A model generated the notes under the pieces. It was given only the letters and a program-made list of their open reading frames with translations, was not told where the DNA came from and ran no database searches. A program made the translations under genes and the position numbers. 64,000 nt of DNA from Sphingomonas sp. Leaf20 (GTDB lineage Bacteria > Pseudomonadota > Alphaproteobacteria > Sphingomonadales > Sphingomonadaceae): assembly GCF_001421535.1 (NCBI RefSeq), contig NZ_LMKN01000008.1:958980-1022979 (forward strand), written 5' to 3'. Below are positions 1 to 8,929 of this stretch, piece by piece (the first letter of the stretch is position 1; every line of letters begins with the position of its first letter).

Positions 1-420
1 AGCGGCGGCAAAGAAGACGGCTCGCCGATGATGGAAATGAACATGACGCCGTTGATCGACGTCCTGCTCGTTCTCCTCATCATGTTCATCATCACGATCC
101 CGATCCAGACGCACGCGGTCAAGGTCGACCTTCCGGTCAACAGCCCGAACCCGCCGCAGAACCCGATCGACCCCGAGAAGAACAAGATCTCGATCGATGC
201 CGCGGGCACGGTTGCGTGGAACGGGTCGCCGGTCGACGAGGTGACGCTGCGTCAGTATCTCGACCAGACGGCAAGCATGAACCCCGAGCCCGAACTTCAC
301 TTCCAGCCTGATCCGCAGGCACGGTATGAAGTCGTGGATCGCACGCTGGCCGTCGTGAAGCGGTCGGCGATCAGCAAGCTCGGCTTCATCGGCAACGAGC
401 AGTATCGCAACGACTTCTAA
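1..420 (+). CDS. exbD: ExbD/TolR biopolymer transport protein, 5' partial
   Basis: The frame is open from the first base, so the real start lies upstream of the window. The protein has the ExbD/TolR layout: a short polar N-terminus, one membrane helix beginning NMTPLIDVLLVLLIMF, then a periplasmic domain of about 100 residues. The Asp in PLIDVLL is the conserved intramembrane carboxylate that couples the proton gradient to TonB-type energy transfer in this family. ExbB and TonB are expected upstream. A rho-independent terminator follows the stop, so this is the last gene of its transcript. Confidence 0.93.
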   Translation, partial: SGGKEDGSPMMEMNMTPLIDVLLVLLIMFIITIPIQTHAVKVDLPVNSPNPPQNPIDPEKNKISIDAAGTVAWNGSPVDEVTLRQYLDQTASMNPEPELHFQPDPQARYEVVDRTLAVVKRSAISKLGFIGNEQYRNDF

Positions 421-449
421 GTCACGCGACAGCTCCGGAACGACGTCCA

Positions 450-480
450 GGGCGGTCCTCACGGGCCGCCCTTTTCGTTT
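450..480 (+). terminator. Rho-independent terminator after exbD
   Basis: A nine-pair GC-rich stem (GGGCGGTCC with GGGCCGCCC, one G-U pair) and a four-base loop are followed by TTTTCGTTT. It starts 30 bases after the exbD stop. Confidence 0.8.
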
Positions 481-558
481 GTCCGCCGGGGATGCCGCAC
501 CGCCCATCCGTCTCGGTCCTGCGCAGTAAGAATCACGTCTTGCGACTCGGTCACGGAA

Positions 559-587
559 GTGACACACCAGTGTCACAAAAGTGAAAC
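559..587 (+). promoter_or_regulatory. Palindromic candidate operator upstream of TPR gene
   Basis: GTGACAC-ACCA-GTGTCAC is a perfect seven-base inverted repeat (559-576). Its right arm runs into GTGTCACAAAAGTGAAAC, which has the 7-4-7 spacing of a Pho-box-like site. The core GTCACAAAAGTGA recurs at 31595-31607. The site lies about 40 bases before the start of the TPR gene. The regulator is unknown. Confidence 0.4.
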
Positions 588-621
588 CTTCCGGCAAGGA
601 AGGGCGATAGGAGACGAAGTC

Positions 622-966
622 ATGCGCATTTCCGGGTTGGTGATCCTCGCGCTCGCCGGTGTCGCGGCTCCGGCATTGGCCGCCGATCAGAACGGGTATC
701 AGGCGATCGTGGCGGGCGATCTCGCGACCGCCGAACGCAGCATTGTCGCAGAGCGGCAGATCTATCCCGATCGTCCCGAACTGATGCTCAATCTGGCCGC
801 GGTGTACCGCAAGACGGGACGCGCGACCGCGGCCCGCGCCTTGTACGCCGAGGTGCTCGAGCGGCGTCCGGTCGCGATGGACATGCCATCGGGCGAGGTC
901 GTGTCGTCGCATGAGCTGGCCCGCCGTGCGCTCGGCACGCCGTCGGTACAGCTCGCCACGCGGTAA
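622..966 (+). CDS. Secreted TPR-like protein
   Basis: A 114-residue protein with a signal peptide (MRISGLVILALAGVAAPALA, cleavage near residue 20) and a helical body resembling tetratricopeptide repeats (GDLATAERSIVAERQIYPD, then ELMLNLAAVYRKTGRATAAR). The start at 622 is preceded by ATAGGAGACGAAGTC; an in-frame extension to 559 would bury the signal peptide. It probably acts in the periplasm. It follows exbD but sits behind a terminator and its own candidate operator, so it is likely transcribed separately. The exact role is unknown. Confidence 0.75.
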   Translation: MRISGLVILALAGVAAPALAADQNGYQAIVAGDLATAERSIVAERQIYPDRPELMLNLAAVYRKTGRATAARALYAEVLERRPVAMDMPSGEVVSSHELARRALGTPSVQLATR

Positions 967-1056
967 AGCCGCAAGCGTCAAGCGGGGGGTGTTCGGCGCG
1001 CGGGCGCTACCCGTCGCGCCTTGCACCGTTCCTGATATGTAGGTTGCTGCCCGCGA

Positions 1057-1611
1057 CTAGAGCCGGGGCAGCGTCACGCCGCGCTGTCCCATATATTTGC
1101 CCGCGCGGTCGGCATAGCTCACCTCGCATGGCTCGTTTCCCTGCAGGAACAGGAACTGGCAGGCGCCCTCGTTCGCATAGATCTTGGCGGGGAGCGGCGT
1201 GGTGTTCGAGAATTCGAGCGTCACATGGCCTTCCCATTCGGGTTCCAGCGGGGTCACGTTGACGATGATCCCGCAGCGCGCATAAGTCGACTTGCCGAGG
1301 CAGATCACGAGCGTGTCGCGCGGGATCCGGAAATATTCGACGGTCCGCGCCAGTGCGAAGCTGTTCGGCGGGATGATGCAGACGTCGGTCTTGCGGTCGA
1401 CGAAGCTGTTCGCGTCGAAGTTCTTCGGATCGACGATCGCGCTGTCGACATTGGTGAAGATCTTGAACTCGTCCGCGACCCTGGCGTCATAGCCATAGGA
1501 GGACAGGCCGTAGCTGATGCAGCTGTCGCGTCGCTGCGCTTCGTGGAATGGCTCGATCATCGCGTCGCCAAGCGCGCGCTCGCGGATCCAGCGGTCGGAC
1601 ATGACGGACAT
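1057..1611 (-). CDS. dcd: dCTP deaminase
   Basis: A 184-residue cytosolic enzyme that deaminates dCTP to dUTP to feed dTMP synthesis. It carries the family blocks [26 protein letters not shown] (Ser and Arg of the active site) and [14 protein letters not shown] (catalytic Glu). The length matches the proteobacterial family. The start [11 protein letters not shown] is chosen because GGGGAGC stands just upstream; a longer in-frame start exists at 1656 but adds unconserved residues. It is transcribed divergently from the oxidoreductase at 1742 and converges on the TPR gene. Confidence 0.97.
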   Translation of the reverse strand: MSVMSDRWIRERALGDAMIEPFHEAQRRDSCISYGLSSYGYDARVADEFKIFTNVDSAIVDPKNFDANSFVDRKTDVCIIPPNSFALARTVEYFRIPRDTLVICLGKSTYARCGIIVNVTPLEPEWEGHVTLEFSNTTPLPAKIYANEGACQFLFLQGNEPCEVSYADRAGKYMGQRGVTLPRL

Positions 1612-1741
1612 GATAGCTCCCCTTCGCGCGGGGCTTTCGCGCGGATGGCGTGCCACGGCAAGGGGGAAGCTCGACAGCGCGCAAACCGACGATAGAGAAG
1701 GGCGCCTGCCGGCGAGCCATCGCCGAGGGACGGGGGACGGG

Positions 1742-2656
1742 ATGCGCGTACTGCTATGTGGGTTGGGCGATATCGCGCGGAAGGCCTATCTCCCCGTGCT
1801 GGCGTCGACGCCGGGGCTCGAGGTCCGTCTCGCGACGCGCGATCCCGCCACGCTGGCCAGCCTCGGAACGATGTATCGGATCTCGGGGCTGCATTCGAGC
1901 CTCGACGAGGCGCTTGCCACGACGGGCTTCGACGCGGCGTTCGTCCACAGCGCGACGGCAGCGCATCCGGCGATGGTCGAAACGCTGTTGCGCCGGAGTA
2001 TCCCGGTGTTCGTCGACAAGCCGCTCGCCGACTCGTGGGAAGAGGCGGAGCGGCTGGTCGACCTCGCCGTGATGGAGGGATGCCTGCTGCGTGTCGGCTT
2101 CAATCGCCGCTACGCACCCGGCTATGTCGCGCTGCGCGACACGGCCCGGTCGTTCGTGCTGATGGAAAAGCACCGGTACGCGCAGCCCGACACGCCACGC
2201 CGCGTCGTATTCGACGACTTCATCCATGTCGTCGACACGTTACGCTTCCTTGCACCGGTCCCGACGCCGCGCGTGACGATCGAGACGATCGTTCGCGACC
2301 GACGGCTCCACGGTGTGACGATGACGCTGGCGGGGGACGGTTTTCACGCGGTGGGGACGATGCAGCGCGACTCGGGACTCGACGAGGAGCGGCTGACCGT
2401 GATCGGCGATAACCGGACGGTGTCGGTGGCGAATATGTCGGACTCGATCGAGTGCGACGGCGTCGAGCGCCACCGCCGTCGGGGCGACTGGACGCCGGTC
2501 GCGCGCCAACGCGGGTTCGAGGCGATGTGCGCGGACTTTCTCGACGCGGTCCGGACGGGACTCGCGACCGATGCCGCCGATATCGTCGAGACGCACCGGT
2601 TGTGCGAGGCGATCGTGCGGCATGCGGACGGGGACCGACGACCGCTGCGGACCTGA
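1742..2656 (+). CDS. Gfo/Idh/MocA-family oxidoreductase
   Basis: A 304-residue protein with an N-terminal Rossmann fold ([20 protein letters not shown], a GxGxxA dinucleotide motif) and the [14 protein letters not shown] block that corresponds to the family's EKP motif, followed by [10 protein letters not shown]. These enzymes are NAD(P)-dependent sugar or small-molecule dehydrogenases. The start is preceded by GGGGGACGGG; longer in-frame starts run over the divergent dcd gene. No sugar pathway genes are adjacent, so the substrate cannot be inferred. Confidence 0.85.
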   Translation: MRVLLCGLGDIARKAYLPVLASTPGLEVRLATRDPATLASLGTMYRISGLHSSLDEALATTGFDAAFVHSATAAHPAMVETLLRRSIPVFVDKPLADSWEEAERLVDLAVMEGCLLRVGFNRRYAPGYVALRDTARSFVLMEKHRYAQPDTPRRVVFDDFIHVVDTLRFLAPVPTPRVTIETIVRDRRLHGVTMTLAGDGFHAVGTMQRDSGLDEERLTVIGDNRTVSVANMSDSIECDGVERHRRRGDWTPVARQRGFEAMCADFLDAVRTGLATDAADIVETHRLCEAIVRHADGDRRPLRT

Positions 2657-2667
2657 TCCGACAGGGG

Positions 2668-3132
2668 TCAGCGGATCCCGAGATCCGCGGGGCCGAAGGC
2701 GTCGGGCAGCAGGTCGGACAGAGAATAGCTGCGGATCGCATCGCCTTCGGCCGCACCGCAATGAACGGGCAGATCGCGTCCGCCCAGCTGTGCGGCCTCG
2801 TTGATCACCTGGCGGCATCGGCCGCACGGGCTGACGGGGGCGATCCCGGTCGCCCTGCCATCCGCATCCATCGCGCCGCCGATCACGCCGATCGCCACGA
2901 CCTCGCGCAGCCGGCCCTGCGCGCTTGCCGACGCGATCGCGACGGTCTCCGCGCAGAGCGACAGTCCGTAGCTCGCATTTTCGACATTCGCGCCGGTGAC
3001 GATGCTGCCGTCTTCGAGCAGCACGGCCGCCCCCACCGCGAACCGCGAATAGGGGGCATGTGCATGTCGCGCCGCATCGCGTGCCGCGGCGATCAGGCGG
3101 GTTGCTTGCTCGGTATCGAATATCTCGCTCAT
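2668..3132 (-). CDS. cdd: Cytidine deaminase
   Basis: A 154-residue protein of the tetrameric cytidine deaminase class, which hydrolyses cytidine and deoxycytidine to uridine forms in pyrimidine salvage. Visible are YSRFAVGAAVLLEDG, the catalytic CAE (SLCAETVAIAS) and PCGRCRQ, which with CAE supplies the three zinc cysteines. Its ATG overlaps the stop of the upstream GH25-like gene in an ATGA, so the two are translationally coupled. Confidence 0.95.
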   Translation of the reverse strand: MSEIFDTEQATRLIAAARDAARHAHAPYSRFAVGAAVLLEDGSIVTGANVENASYGLSLCAETVAIASASAQGRLREVVAIGVIGGAMDADGRATGIAPVSPCGRCRQVINEAAQLGGRDLPVHCGAAEGDAIRSYSLSDLLPDAFGPADLGIR

Positions 3133-3806
3133 CGTGCCACTACGTCCCAATTCACCGGTCCCTTGATGCCTTCGATGCGGCGAAAGCTGCTTGCACGCCA
3201 CATCCGCCACGGCTGCGCCGCATAATCGGGCGTGACGATATCGGCCATCGCCCAGATCGGCCGTGGCAGTGCGGCGGACAATCCATAGGTCGACTCGACC
3301 GACTTGCCGATGCGGAGCAGCACGGGCTTGGCCGTGTGCGTCTCGACCATCGTCACGAACCGCGTCAGGTCGCTCACGAGCATGGCCTTGTCGGGCCGTG
3401 CGGTGCAATCGTCGCGGAACTGGATGTCGATCGCGACCGGAAGCGCATCCTTGGCGGCGGGAACGAAGGTGTTGAACGCGTTCGCCTGATCGACCGCGGG
3501 CTGGCAAAGCGAATAGACGTGAACCGCGCCACGCCGCAGCCCTGCCTCGGGCAGCGCCGCCCAGTTCGTTTCGAACGCGGGATCGCGCCGGTCGCTGCCC
3601 GAGGTCGCGACGATGTACGCGAAGTCGGCCCCGCGCGCGCGCACCGTGCCCCACTCGACCGGCGGGGGGTTCTCGCCCAGATCGATGCCCTGCAACGGGT
3701 AGAGCGCCGCCGCAGGATGCCACTGGGTCGCATAGGCCCAGCCGCCGATCCCGAGCCCGCCGGCGCCGAACAACAGCGTCGCGATCTTCAACATGCTATT
3801 CGCCAT
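3129..3806 (-). CDS. GH25-type lysozyme-like protein
   Basis: A 225-residue protein with an N-terminal hydrophobic segment (LKIATLLFGAGGLGIGGWAY) that anchors or exports it, followed by a GH25 muramidase-like barrel: QGIDLGENPPPVEWGTV matches the first catalytic strand, and VAIDIQF matches the strand that normally ends DxE. Here the usual catalytic Glu is Gln, and the C-terminal strand reads GPVNWDVV. The protein may therefore bind peptidoglycan rather than cleave it, or use another residue. It precedes and overlaps cdd; no phage genes are near. Confidence 0.7.
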   Translation of the reverse strand: MANSMLKIATLLFGAGGLGIGGWAYATQWHPAAALYPLQGIDLGENPPPVEWGTVRARGADFAYIVATSGSDRRDPAFETNWAALPEAGLRRGAVHVYSLCQPAVDQANAFNTFVPAAKDALPVAIDIQFRDDCTARPDKAMLVSDLTRFVTMVETHTAKPVLLRIGKSVESTYGLSAALPRPIWAMADIVTPDYAAQPWRMWRASSFRRIEGIKGPVNWDVVAR

Positions 3807-3815
3807 CAGCGTTGC

Positions 3816-4298
3816 TCAACCGCGCAGGTGCAGCACGCAGATGAGCGTGAACAACCGGCGCGCGGTGTCGAAATCGACCTCGATCTTGCCCGCCAGGCGA
3901 TCCTTGAGCAGCTCGGCGGCCTCGTTGTGGATGCCACGCCTGGCCATGTCGACGGTTTCGATCTGGGCAGGCGTCGCCTGGCGGATCGCCTGGTAATAGC
4001 TGTCGCAGATCGCGAAATAGTCCTTGATCGGTCGGCGGAAACGGCCGAGCGCGAGCACCAGTGTCTCAAGATGCGTGTCGTCCTCACGGTGGATATGGAT
4101 GCCGAGACGACCTTCCTCGGTCTCGAGCTTGATTCGGTAGGGGCCGGCATAGCCGTCGGAATGCTGGCGTTGCGGCGCGAAGTGATTGCCCTCGATCAGG
4201 TCGAAGATCGCGATCCGCCGCTCCTGTTCGATGTCCGCGGTGCGCCACGCGATGGTGCGCTCGTCGAGCTGTACGTCGATGATCCGCGGGTCGGCCAT
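3816..4298 (-). CDS. UPF0262 family protein
   Basis: A 160-residue cytosolic protein that starts MADPRIIDVQLDERTI and contains RRIAIFDLIEGNHF, YRIKLETEEGRLGIHI and PIKDYFAICDSYYQAIR. These match UPF0262, a conserved alphaproteobacterial family with no assigned function. The start at 4298 gives the family's usual length; in-frame extension upstream is unconserved. It lies ten bases upstream of the GH25-like gene on the same strand, so UPF0262, GH25-like and cdd probably form one transcript. Confidence 0.85.
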   Translation of the reverse strand: MADPRIIDVQLDERTIAWRTADIEQERRIAIFDLIEGNHFAPQRQHSDGYAGPYRIKLETEEGRLGIHIHREDDTHLETLVLALGRFRRPIKDYFAICDSYYQAIRQATPAQIETVDMARRGIHNEAAELLKDRLAGKIEVDFDTARRLFTLICVLHLRG

Positions 4299-4442
4299 GC
4301 GACGTTCGATAGCGGTGGTCGTTACGCCTGTCACTTCTCTGCTGCAGGGGCATGACGTCGCGCCGTCACGGCTTCGCCACTTATCCCCATCATTCTGACG
4401 CACCCGGCTTGGAGCGGCGCAGCGCAGTGCGTATTACGCGGC

Positions 4443-5933
4443 ATGGCAACTCTCGCATTTCCCGTCCCCGCTGTGGCCGAGCCGCAGCAGCTTCCCCGCA
4501 ACGTCGAGGCCGAGGCGGCGATGCTCGGCGCGATGATGATCGACAACCGGCTCGCCGACGATCTGGTCGACAAGCTCGAGCCCGGGCATTTCTTCGAACC
4601 CGTCCACGGGCGGATCTTCGCCGCGATCAAGACGCTGCGCGGCAACGACATGCTGGTCACGCCGGTCACGCTTCGGCCAATGTTCGACGCGGACGAGGGC
4701 ATGCGCGAGTTGGGTGGGCCGGCGTATCTTGCCGGGCTGACCGGCAGCGGCGCCGGGCTGATCGGTGCGCGCCAGTTCGCACAGCAGATCTACGACCTTG
4801 CGATGCTCCGGGCGCTCGTTTCGGTCGGGCGGACGCTCGTCGACCGCGCGATGGACACCTCCGAAGAGGTCAATCCGCGCGCGCAGATCGAACTGGCCGA
4901 AGAAGAGCTGTTCAAGGTCGCGGCGGATGGCGGCTCGGAGAATTCGGTGAAGTCGTTCGCGCAGGCGACGACCGCGGCGGTCAAGATGGCCGAGCGTGCG
5001 CTCAATTCCGGCGGCAACCTGTCGGGCGTCACGACCGGCATCGATTCGATCAACGCGAAGATCGGCGGCATGCATCACAGCGATCTCATGATCCTCGCGG
5101 GCCGTCCGGGCATGGGCAAGACGTCGCTCGCGACCAATATCGCGTTCAACGCGGCGCGGCGCTGGATGCGCGACATGGCCGACGGGATCGCGCCGAAGGA
5201 TTCGGTGGGGGCGAAGGTCGCGTTCTTCTCGCTGGAAATGTCCGCGGATCAGCTGGCGACGCGTATTCTCGCCGAGCAGTCGCAGATCAGTTCCGAATCG
5301 CTCCGCATGGGTAAGATCAGCCGTACCGAGTTCGCACAGCTTGCGGCCGCCGCGGCCGAGCTCGAGAATCTGCCGTTGTTCATCGACGATACCGGCGGTC
5401 TGTCGATCGGCGCGCTGCACACACGCGTCCGCCGGTTGCAGCGTCGCCACAACAACGAGATCGGGCTGGTCGTGGTCGACTATCTCCAGCTGCTGTCGGG
5501 GTCGGGCAAGAGCAAGGATGGCAACCGAGTCCAGGAAATCTCGGAGATCTCGCGCGGGCTGAAGACGCTGGCGAAGGATCTGAATGTCCCGGTGCTCGCG
5601 CTGTCGCAGCTGAGCCGCGCGGTGGAATCGCGTGAGGACAAGACGCCGATGCTGTCGGATCTTCGCGAATCGGGCTCGATCGAGCAGGACGCCGACATGG
5701 TCTGGTTCGTGTACCGCGAGGATTATTACGTCGCGTCGAAGGAGCCCAAACGCCCGACCGAAGGCGACAGCGCGAAGATCTTCGAGGATCACGCGTCATG
5801 GGCGGCGGAGATGGAACGCGTCTATGGCCTGGCCGAGCTGATCATCGCCAAGCAGCGTCACGGCGCGACCGGCAAGGTGCGGATGAAGTTCGATCCGACG
5901 ATCACGAAGTTCTCGGATCTGGCCGAGTATTGA
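4443..5933 (+). CDS. dnaB: Replicative DNA helicase DnaB
   Basis: A 496-residue hexameric helicase of the replication fork. The N-terminal DnaB domain begins LPRNVEAEAAMLGAMMIDN and is followed by a RecA-like core with Walker A GRPGMGKTSLA (near residue 221), Walker B GLVVVDYLQLL, and the conserved blocks VPVLALSQLSR and DLRESGSIEQDADMVWF. Length is typical, with no intein visible. It faces the sulfur operon, and a long palindromic repeat separates the two convergent stops. Confidence 0.98.
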   Translation: MATLAFPVPAVAEPQQLPRNVEAEAAMLGAMMIDNRLADDLVDKLEPGHFFEPVHGRIFAAIKTLRGNDMLVTPVTLRPMFDADEGMRELGGPAYLAGLTGSGAGLIGARQFAQQIYDLAMLRALVSVGRTLVDRAMDTSEEVNPRAQIELAEEELFKVAADGGSENSVKSFAQATTAAVKMAERALNSGGNLSGVTTGIDSINAKIGGMHHSDLMILAGRPGMGKTSLATNIAFNAARRWMRDMADGIAPKDSVGAKVAFFSLEMSADQLATRILAEQSQISSESLRMGKISRTEFAQLAAAAAELENLPLFIDDTGGLSIGALHTRVRRLQRRHNNEIGLVVVDYLQLLSGSGKSKDGNRVQEISEISRGLKTLAKDLNVPVLALSQLSRAVESREDKTPMLSDLRESGSIEQDADMVWFVYREDYYVASKEPKRPTEGDSAKIFEDHASWAAEMERVYGLAELIIAKQRHGATGKVRMKFDPTITKFSDLAEY

Positions 5934-5940
5934 GTGTATC

Positions 5941-6090
5941 TCCCTCTCCCCGCGGGGGAGAGGGAAGGGGCCCGCGGCGCTTGCCGTGGGAAGGGTGAGG
6001 GGGCGTGAGGCTCGGGACGTTGCCTCCCAACGCCCCTCACCCTTCCGTCGCCTCCGGCTCCTCCCTCCCTCTCCCCGGCGGGGAGAGGGA
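5941..6090. repeat. Composite palindromic repeat, family A copy 1
   Basis: Two short palindromes (5941-5965 and 6066-6090), each CCCTCTCCCC facing GGGGAGAGGG, flank longer inverted arms (GGAAGGGTGAGGGG near 5989 and CCCCTCACCCTTCC near 6033). The whole can fold into a branched hairpin and fills the gap between the convergent dnaB and cysH stops. A second copy lies at 45671-45769. Confidence 0.9.
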
Positions 6091-6096
6091 CACGGA

Positions 6097-6849
6097 TCAG
6101 ATGACCGGGTCGTAACCCCCGGGGGCGTGGATGCCGCATTCGACCTTGTCGAAGCTGCGCCAACGCCCCGCGCGCGGATCTTCGCCCGGGGCCACCTTTG
6201 TCGTGCAGGGCGCGCAGCCAATCGAGAGATAGCCCTGCGCCTCGAGCGGATGCCGGGGGAGGTCGTGCTCGGCGAAATAGGCGTCGAGCTTGGCCTTGTC
6301 CCAATCCGCCAGCGGGTTGATCTTCAGCCGGCCCTCGTCCTCCTCGAACCGCGGCAGCGCGGTGCGTGTCCCCGACTGGAACCCCTTGCGCCCCGAGATC
6401 CACGAATCGAACGGCGCGAGTGCGCGGCGCAGCGGCTCGACCTTGCGCAAGTCACAGCAGCCGTCGGGATCGTAGGACCAACGAAGCCCGGTCTTGTCCT
6501 TGATCGCGAGCAACCGCGGATCGGGCCGGAATACGCGCAGGTCGGTGAAACCGAGCTTCTCCGCTAGCTCGTCGCGGTACGCGAGAGTCTCGCCGAACAT
6601 CTTCTGCGTGTTGGTGAAGACCACCGGCACGTCGACATCGACCTGCGCGACCATGTGCAGCAGCACCGCCGACTCGGCGCCGAACGACGACACCGCCGCA
6701 ATCCGCCCGCGCAACTCGCCCGCGAGCAGTTCGCGCAGCATGTCCTGCGCGGACACGCCCTCGAACCGCGCCTGCATCGCCTGCGCATCCGCGCGGGTGA
6801 AGGCGGGCGTCACGTCGATCATGTCGAGCTGGCGCGCAGGTTTACCCAT
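6097..6849 (-). CDS. cysH: Phosphoadenylyl/adenylyl-sulfate reductase
   Basis: A 250-residue enzyme that reduces activated sulfate to sulfite. It has the PP-loop-type AVSSFGAESAVLLH, GCCDLRKVEPLRRAL and GCAPCT, and ends with VECGIH. The CC...CxxC set binds a 4Fe-4S cluster and marks the assimilatory APS-reductase type rather than the cluster-free E. coli enzyme; the C-terminal Cys is catalytic. The start at 6849 overlaps the stop of the DUF934 gene. It is the last gene of the cobA-DUF2849-cysI-DUF934-cysH operon. Confidence 0.95.
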   Translation of the reverse strand: MGKPARQLDMIDVTPAFTRADAQAMQARFEGVSAQDMLRELLAGELRGRIAAVSSFGAESAVLLHMVAQVDVDVPVVFTNTQKMFGETLAYRDELAEKLGFTDLRVFRPDPRLLAIKDKTGLRWSYDPDGCCDLRKVEPLRRALAPFDSWISGRKGFQSGTRTALPRFEEDEGRLKINPLADWDKAKLDAYFAEHDLPRHPLEAQGYLSIGCAPCTTKVAPGEDPRAGRWRSFDKVECGIHAPGGYDPVI

Positions 6850-7282
6850 GGCGCAGCTTCCAGATCGGCACCGCGCCGTCCGCGGCCTTCTGATAGGGCG
6901 AATCATAGCGTTCGAGGCTGGCGCGCAGGACGTCGATGTCGATCGGGGCCTGGGGCGCGAAGCTGTCGAAGCCGCAGCGCCGCATCAGCGGGATCTGGTC
7001 GACGAGTACGTCACCCTGCGCACGCAGCTCGCCGGTATAGCCTGCCTCGCGGAGGATCCGCGCCGTCGAATAGCCGCGCCCGTCGCGATAGCCGGGAAAG
7101 CTCACCTCGATCAGCGCGAGCTGGTCGATCTGCGGCAACAGCGCGCGCGCATCGTCGCCCGCCTCGAGCCGCACCGCGGCCGCGTTGCTCTGGCCGATGA
7201 ACGAATCGAGCGTCACCGCAGGCTCGTCATGCGGCTCGTCGTCGCGGAAGCGGAGCAGCGTCTGGTCCGGATACTCAACCAT
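6842..7282 (-). CDS. DUF934 protein of the sulfite-reduction operon
   Basis: A 146-residue protein with the DUF934 pattern (LALIEVSFPGYRDGRGYSTA, LREAGYTGELRAQGDVLVDQ, RRCGFDSF). The family nearly always sits between cysI and cysH and is thought to assist sulfate or sulfite assimilation; its biochemical role is not settled. The start at 7282 overlaps the cysI stop by eight bases, and the stop overlaps cysH, indicating coupled translation. Confidence 0.88.
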   Translation of the reverse strand: MVEYPDQTLLRFRDDEPHDEPAVTLDSFIGQSNAAAVRLEAGDDARALLPQIDQLALIEVSFPGYRDGRGYSTARILREAGYTGELRAQGDVLVDQIPLMRRCGFDSFAPQAPIDIDVLRASLERYDSPYQKAADGAVPIWKLRHG

Positions 7283-8906
7283 AAATCGCCTCCTTGAACG
7301 TCTCGAATCCGACGCGGCGGTAGGTGTCGAGGAACCGCTCGCCCGGATCACGCACCTGCAGATAGCGGTCGGTGACGCGTTCGATCGCGTCGACCACGCC
7401 GTCCTCGGAGAAGCCGGGGCCGGTGATCTTGGCGAGGCTCACATCCTCCGCGCCCGAGCCGCCGAGCGAGAGCTGGTAATTCTCGGTGCCCTTCTTATCG
7501 ACGCCGAGGATGCCGATGTGGCCGGCATGGTGATGCCCGCAGGCGTTGATGCAGCCGCTGATCTTGAGCTTCAATTCGCCCAGGTCGCGCTGGCGGTCGA
7601 GGCTGCCGAAGCGCGTCGCGATCTTCTGTGCGAGCGGGATCGAGCGCGCATTGGCGAGGCTGCAATAATCGAGACCGGGGCAGGCGATGATGTCGCTGAT
7701 CAGGTCGAGATTGGCCTCGGCCAGGCCCGCCTCGTTGAGCGTCGACCACACCGCGTGCAGATCGGCCATGCGGACGTGCGGGAGGACGATGTTTTGCGCA
7801 TGCGTGACGCGCAGCTCGTCGAAGCTGTAGCGCGTGCCGAGATCGGCCATCACGTCGATCTGGTCCGCCGACGCGTCGCCGGGGATGCCGCCGACGGGCT
7901 TCAGGCTGATGTTGACGATCGCATAGCCGGGCTGCTTGTGCGCCTTGACGTTCTGGTCGAGCCAGACCGCGAAGTCGGGATCGCTGCGGTCGATCTCGGT
8001 GGACGCGCTCTCGTCGAACGCGGGGGCACCGAAATGGCTCGTGATCCGCTCAAGCTCGGCGCGCGGCGGATCGAGGCCGAGGCCCTTCACCGCGGCGAAT
8101 TCCTCCTCGACCTGGCGACGATATTCGTCGGGGCCGATCTCGTGCAGCAGGATCTTGATCCGCGCCTTGTAGATGTTGTCGCGGCGACCGTAGCGATTAT
8201 AGACGCGCAGGCACGCCTCGAGATAGCTCATCAGGTCGTCGGCGGGGACGAAATCGCGGATCTCGTGGCTGATCATCGGCGTGCGGCCCATGCCGCCACC
8301 GACATAGATCTTCGCGCCGAGTTCACCGTCGCGAACGTGCAGACCGATGCCGATATCGTGCAGCCGCATCGCCGCGCGATCCTCGTCCGCCGCGATCACG
8401 CAGATCTTGAATTTCCGGGGCAAGTAGGTGAACTCGGGGTGGAACGTGCTCCACTGACGGATCAGCTCGGCCCAGGGGCGCGGATCGGCGACCTCGTCCG
8501 CGGCGGCGCCGGCGAACTGGTCGGAACTGATGTTGCGGATGCAGTTACCCGACGTCTGGATGGCATGCATCTCGACCGTCGACAGCTCCTGGAGGATGTC
8601 CGGGGTCTGGTCGAGCTGGATCCAGTTGAACTGGATGTTCTGCCGCGTGGTGAAATGCCCGTAGCCGCGATCGTACTTGCGCGCGATGTGGCCGAGCATC
8701 CGCATCTGCCGGCCGTCGAGCGTGCCGTACGGCACCGCGACGCGCAGCATGTACGCATGCAGCTGGAGATACAGGCCGTTCATCAGCCTGAGCGGCTTGA
8801 ACTGGTCCTCGGTCAGCTCGCCCGAAAGGCGGCGGCGGACCTGGTCGCGGAACTCGTCGACTCGCTGGTCGACGATCGCCTGGTCGTATTCGTCGTACTT
8901 ATACAT
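7275..8906 (-). CDS. cysI: Nitrite/sulfite reductase (sulfite reductase hemoprotein)
   Basis: A 543-residue siroheme and 4Fe-4S enzyme that reduces sulfite to sulfide, here paired with an APS reductase. The N-terminal half carries YGHFTTRQNIQFNWIQL and TSGNCIRNI. The cluster and siroheme ligands are in CPGLDYCSLANARS and KISGCINACGHHHAGHIG near residues 410-460. Context favours sulfite over nitrite. It is followed without a gap by DUF934 and cysH and preceded by a long nested palindrome. Confidence 0.95.
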   Translation of the reverse strand: MYKYDEYDQAIVDQRVDEFRDQVRRRLSGELTEDQFKPLRLMNGLYLQLHAYMLRVAVPYGTLDGRQMRMLGHIARKYDRGYGHFTTRQNIQFNWIQLDQTPDILQELSTVEMHAIQTSGNCIRNISSDQFAGAAADEVADPRPWAELIRQWSTFHPEFTYLPRKFKICVIAADEDRAAMRLHDIGIGLHVRDGELGAKIYVGGGMGRTPMISHEIRDFVPADDLMSYLEACLRVYNRYGRRDNIYKARIKILLHEIGPDEYRRQVEEEFAAVKGLGLDPPRAELERITSHFGAPAFDESASTEIDRSDPDFAVWLDQNVKAHKQPGYAIVNISLKPVGGIPGDASADQIDVMADLGTRYSFDELRVTHAQNIVLPHVRMADLHAVWSTLNEAGLAEANLDLISDIIACPGLDYCSLANARSIPLAQKIATRFGSLDRQRDLGELKLKISGCINACGHHHAGHIGILGVDKKGTENYQLSLGGSGAEDVSLAKITGPGFSEDGVVDAIERVTDRYLQVRDPGERFLDTYRRVGFETFKEAIYG

Positions 8907-8929
8907 GGGGGGTTCCCGGTAGAATTTGG

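Noticed and set aside
995..1020. Hairpin between the TPR gene and dcd as a terminator
   Set aside because: The stem (GGCGCG...CGCGCC with an inner GGG/CCC) is plausible but interrupted and has no T-run on either strand.
3129..3806. Phage endolysin or prophage remnant
   Set aside because: No holin, structural or integrase genes nearby; the gene is in a housekeeping operon with cdd.
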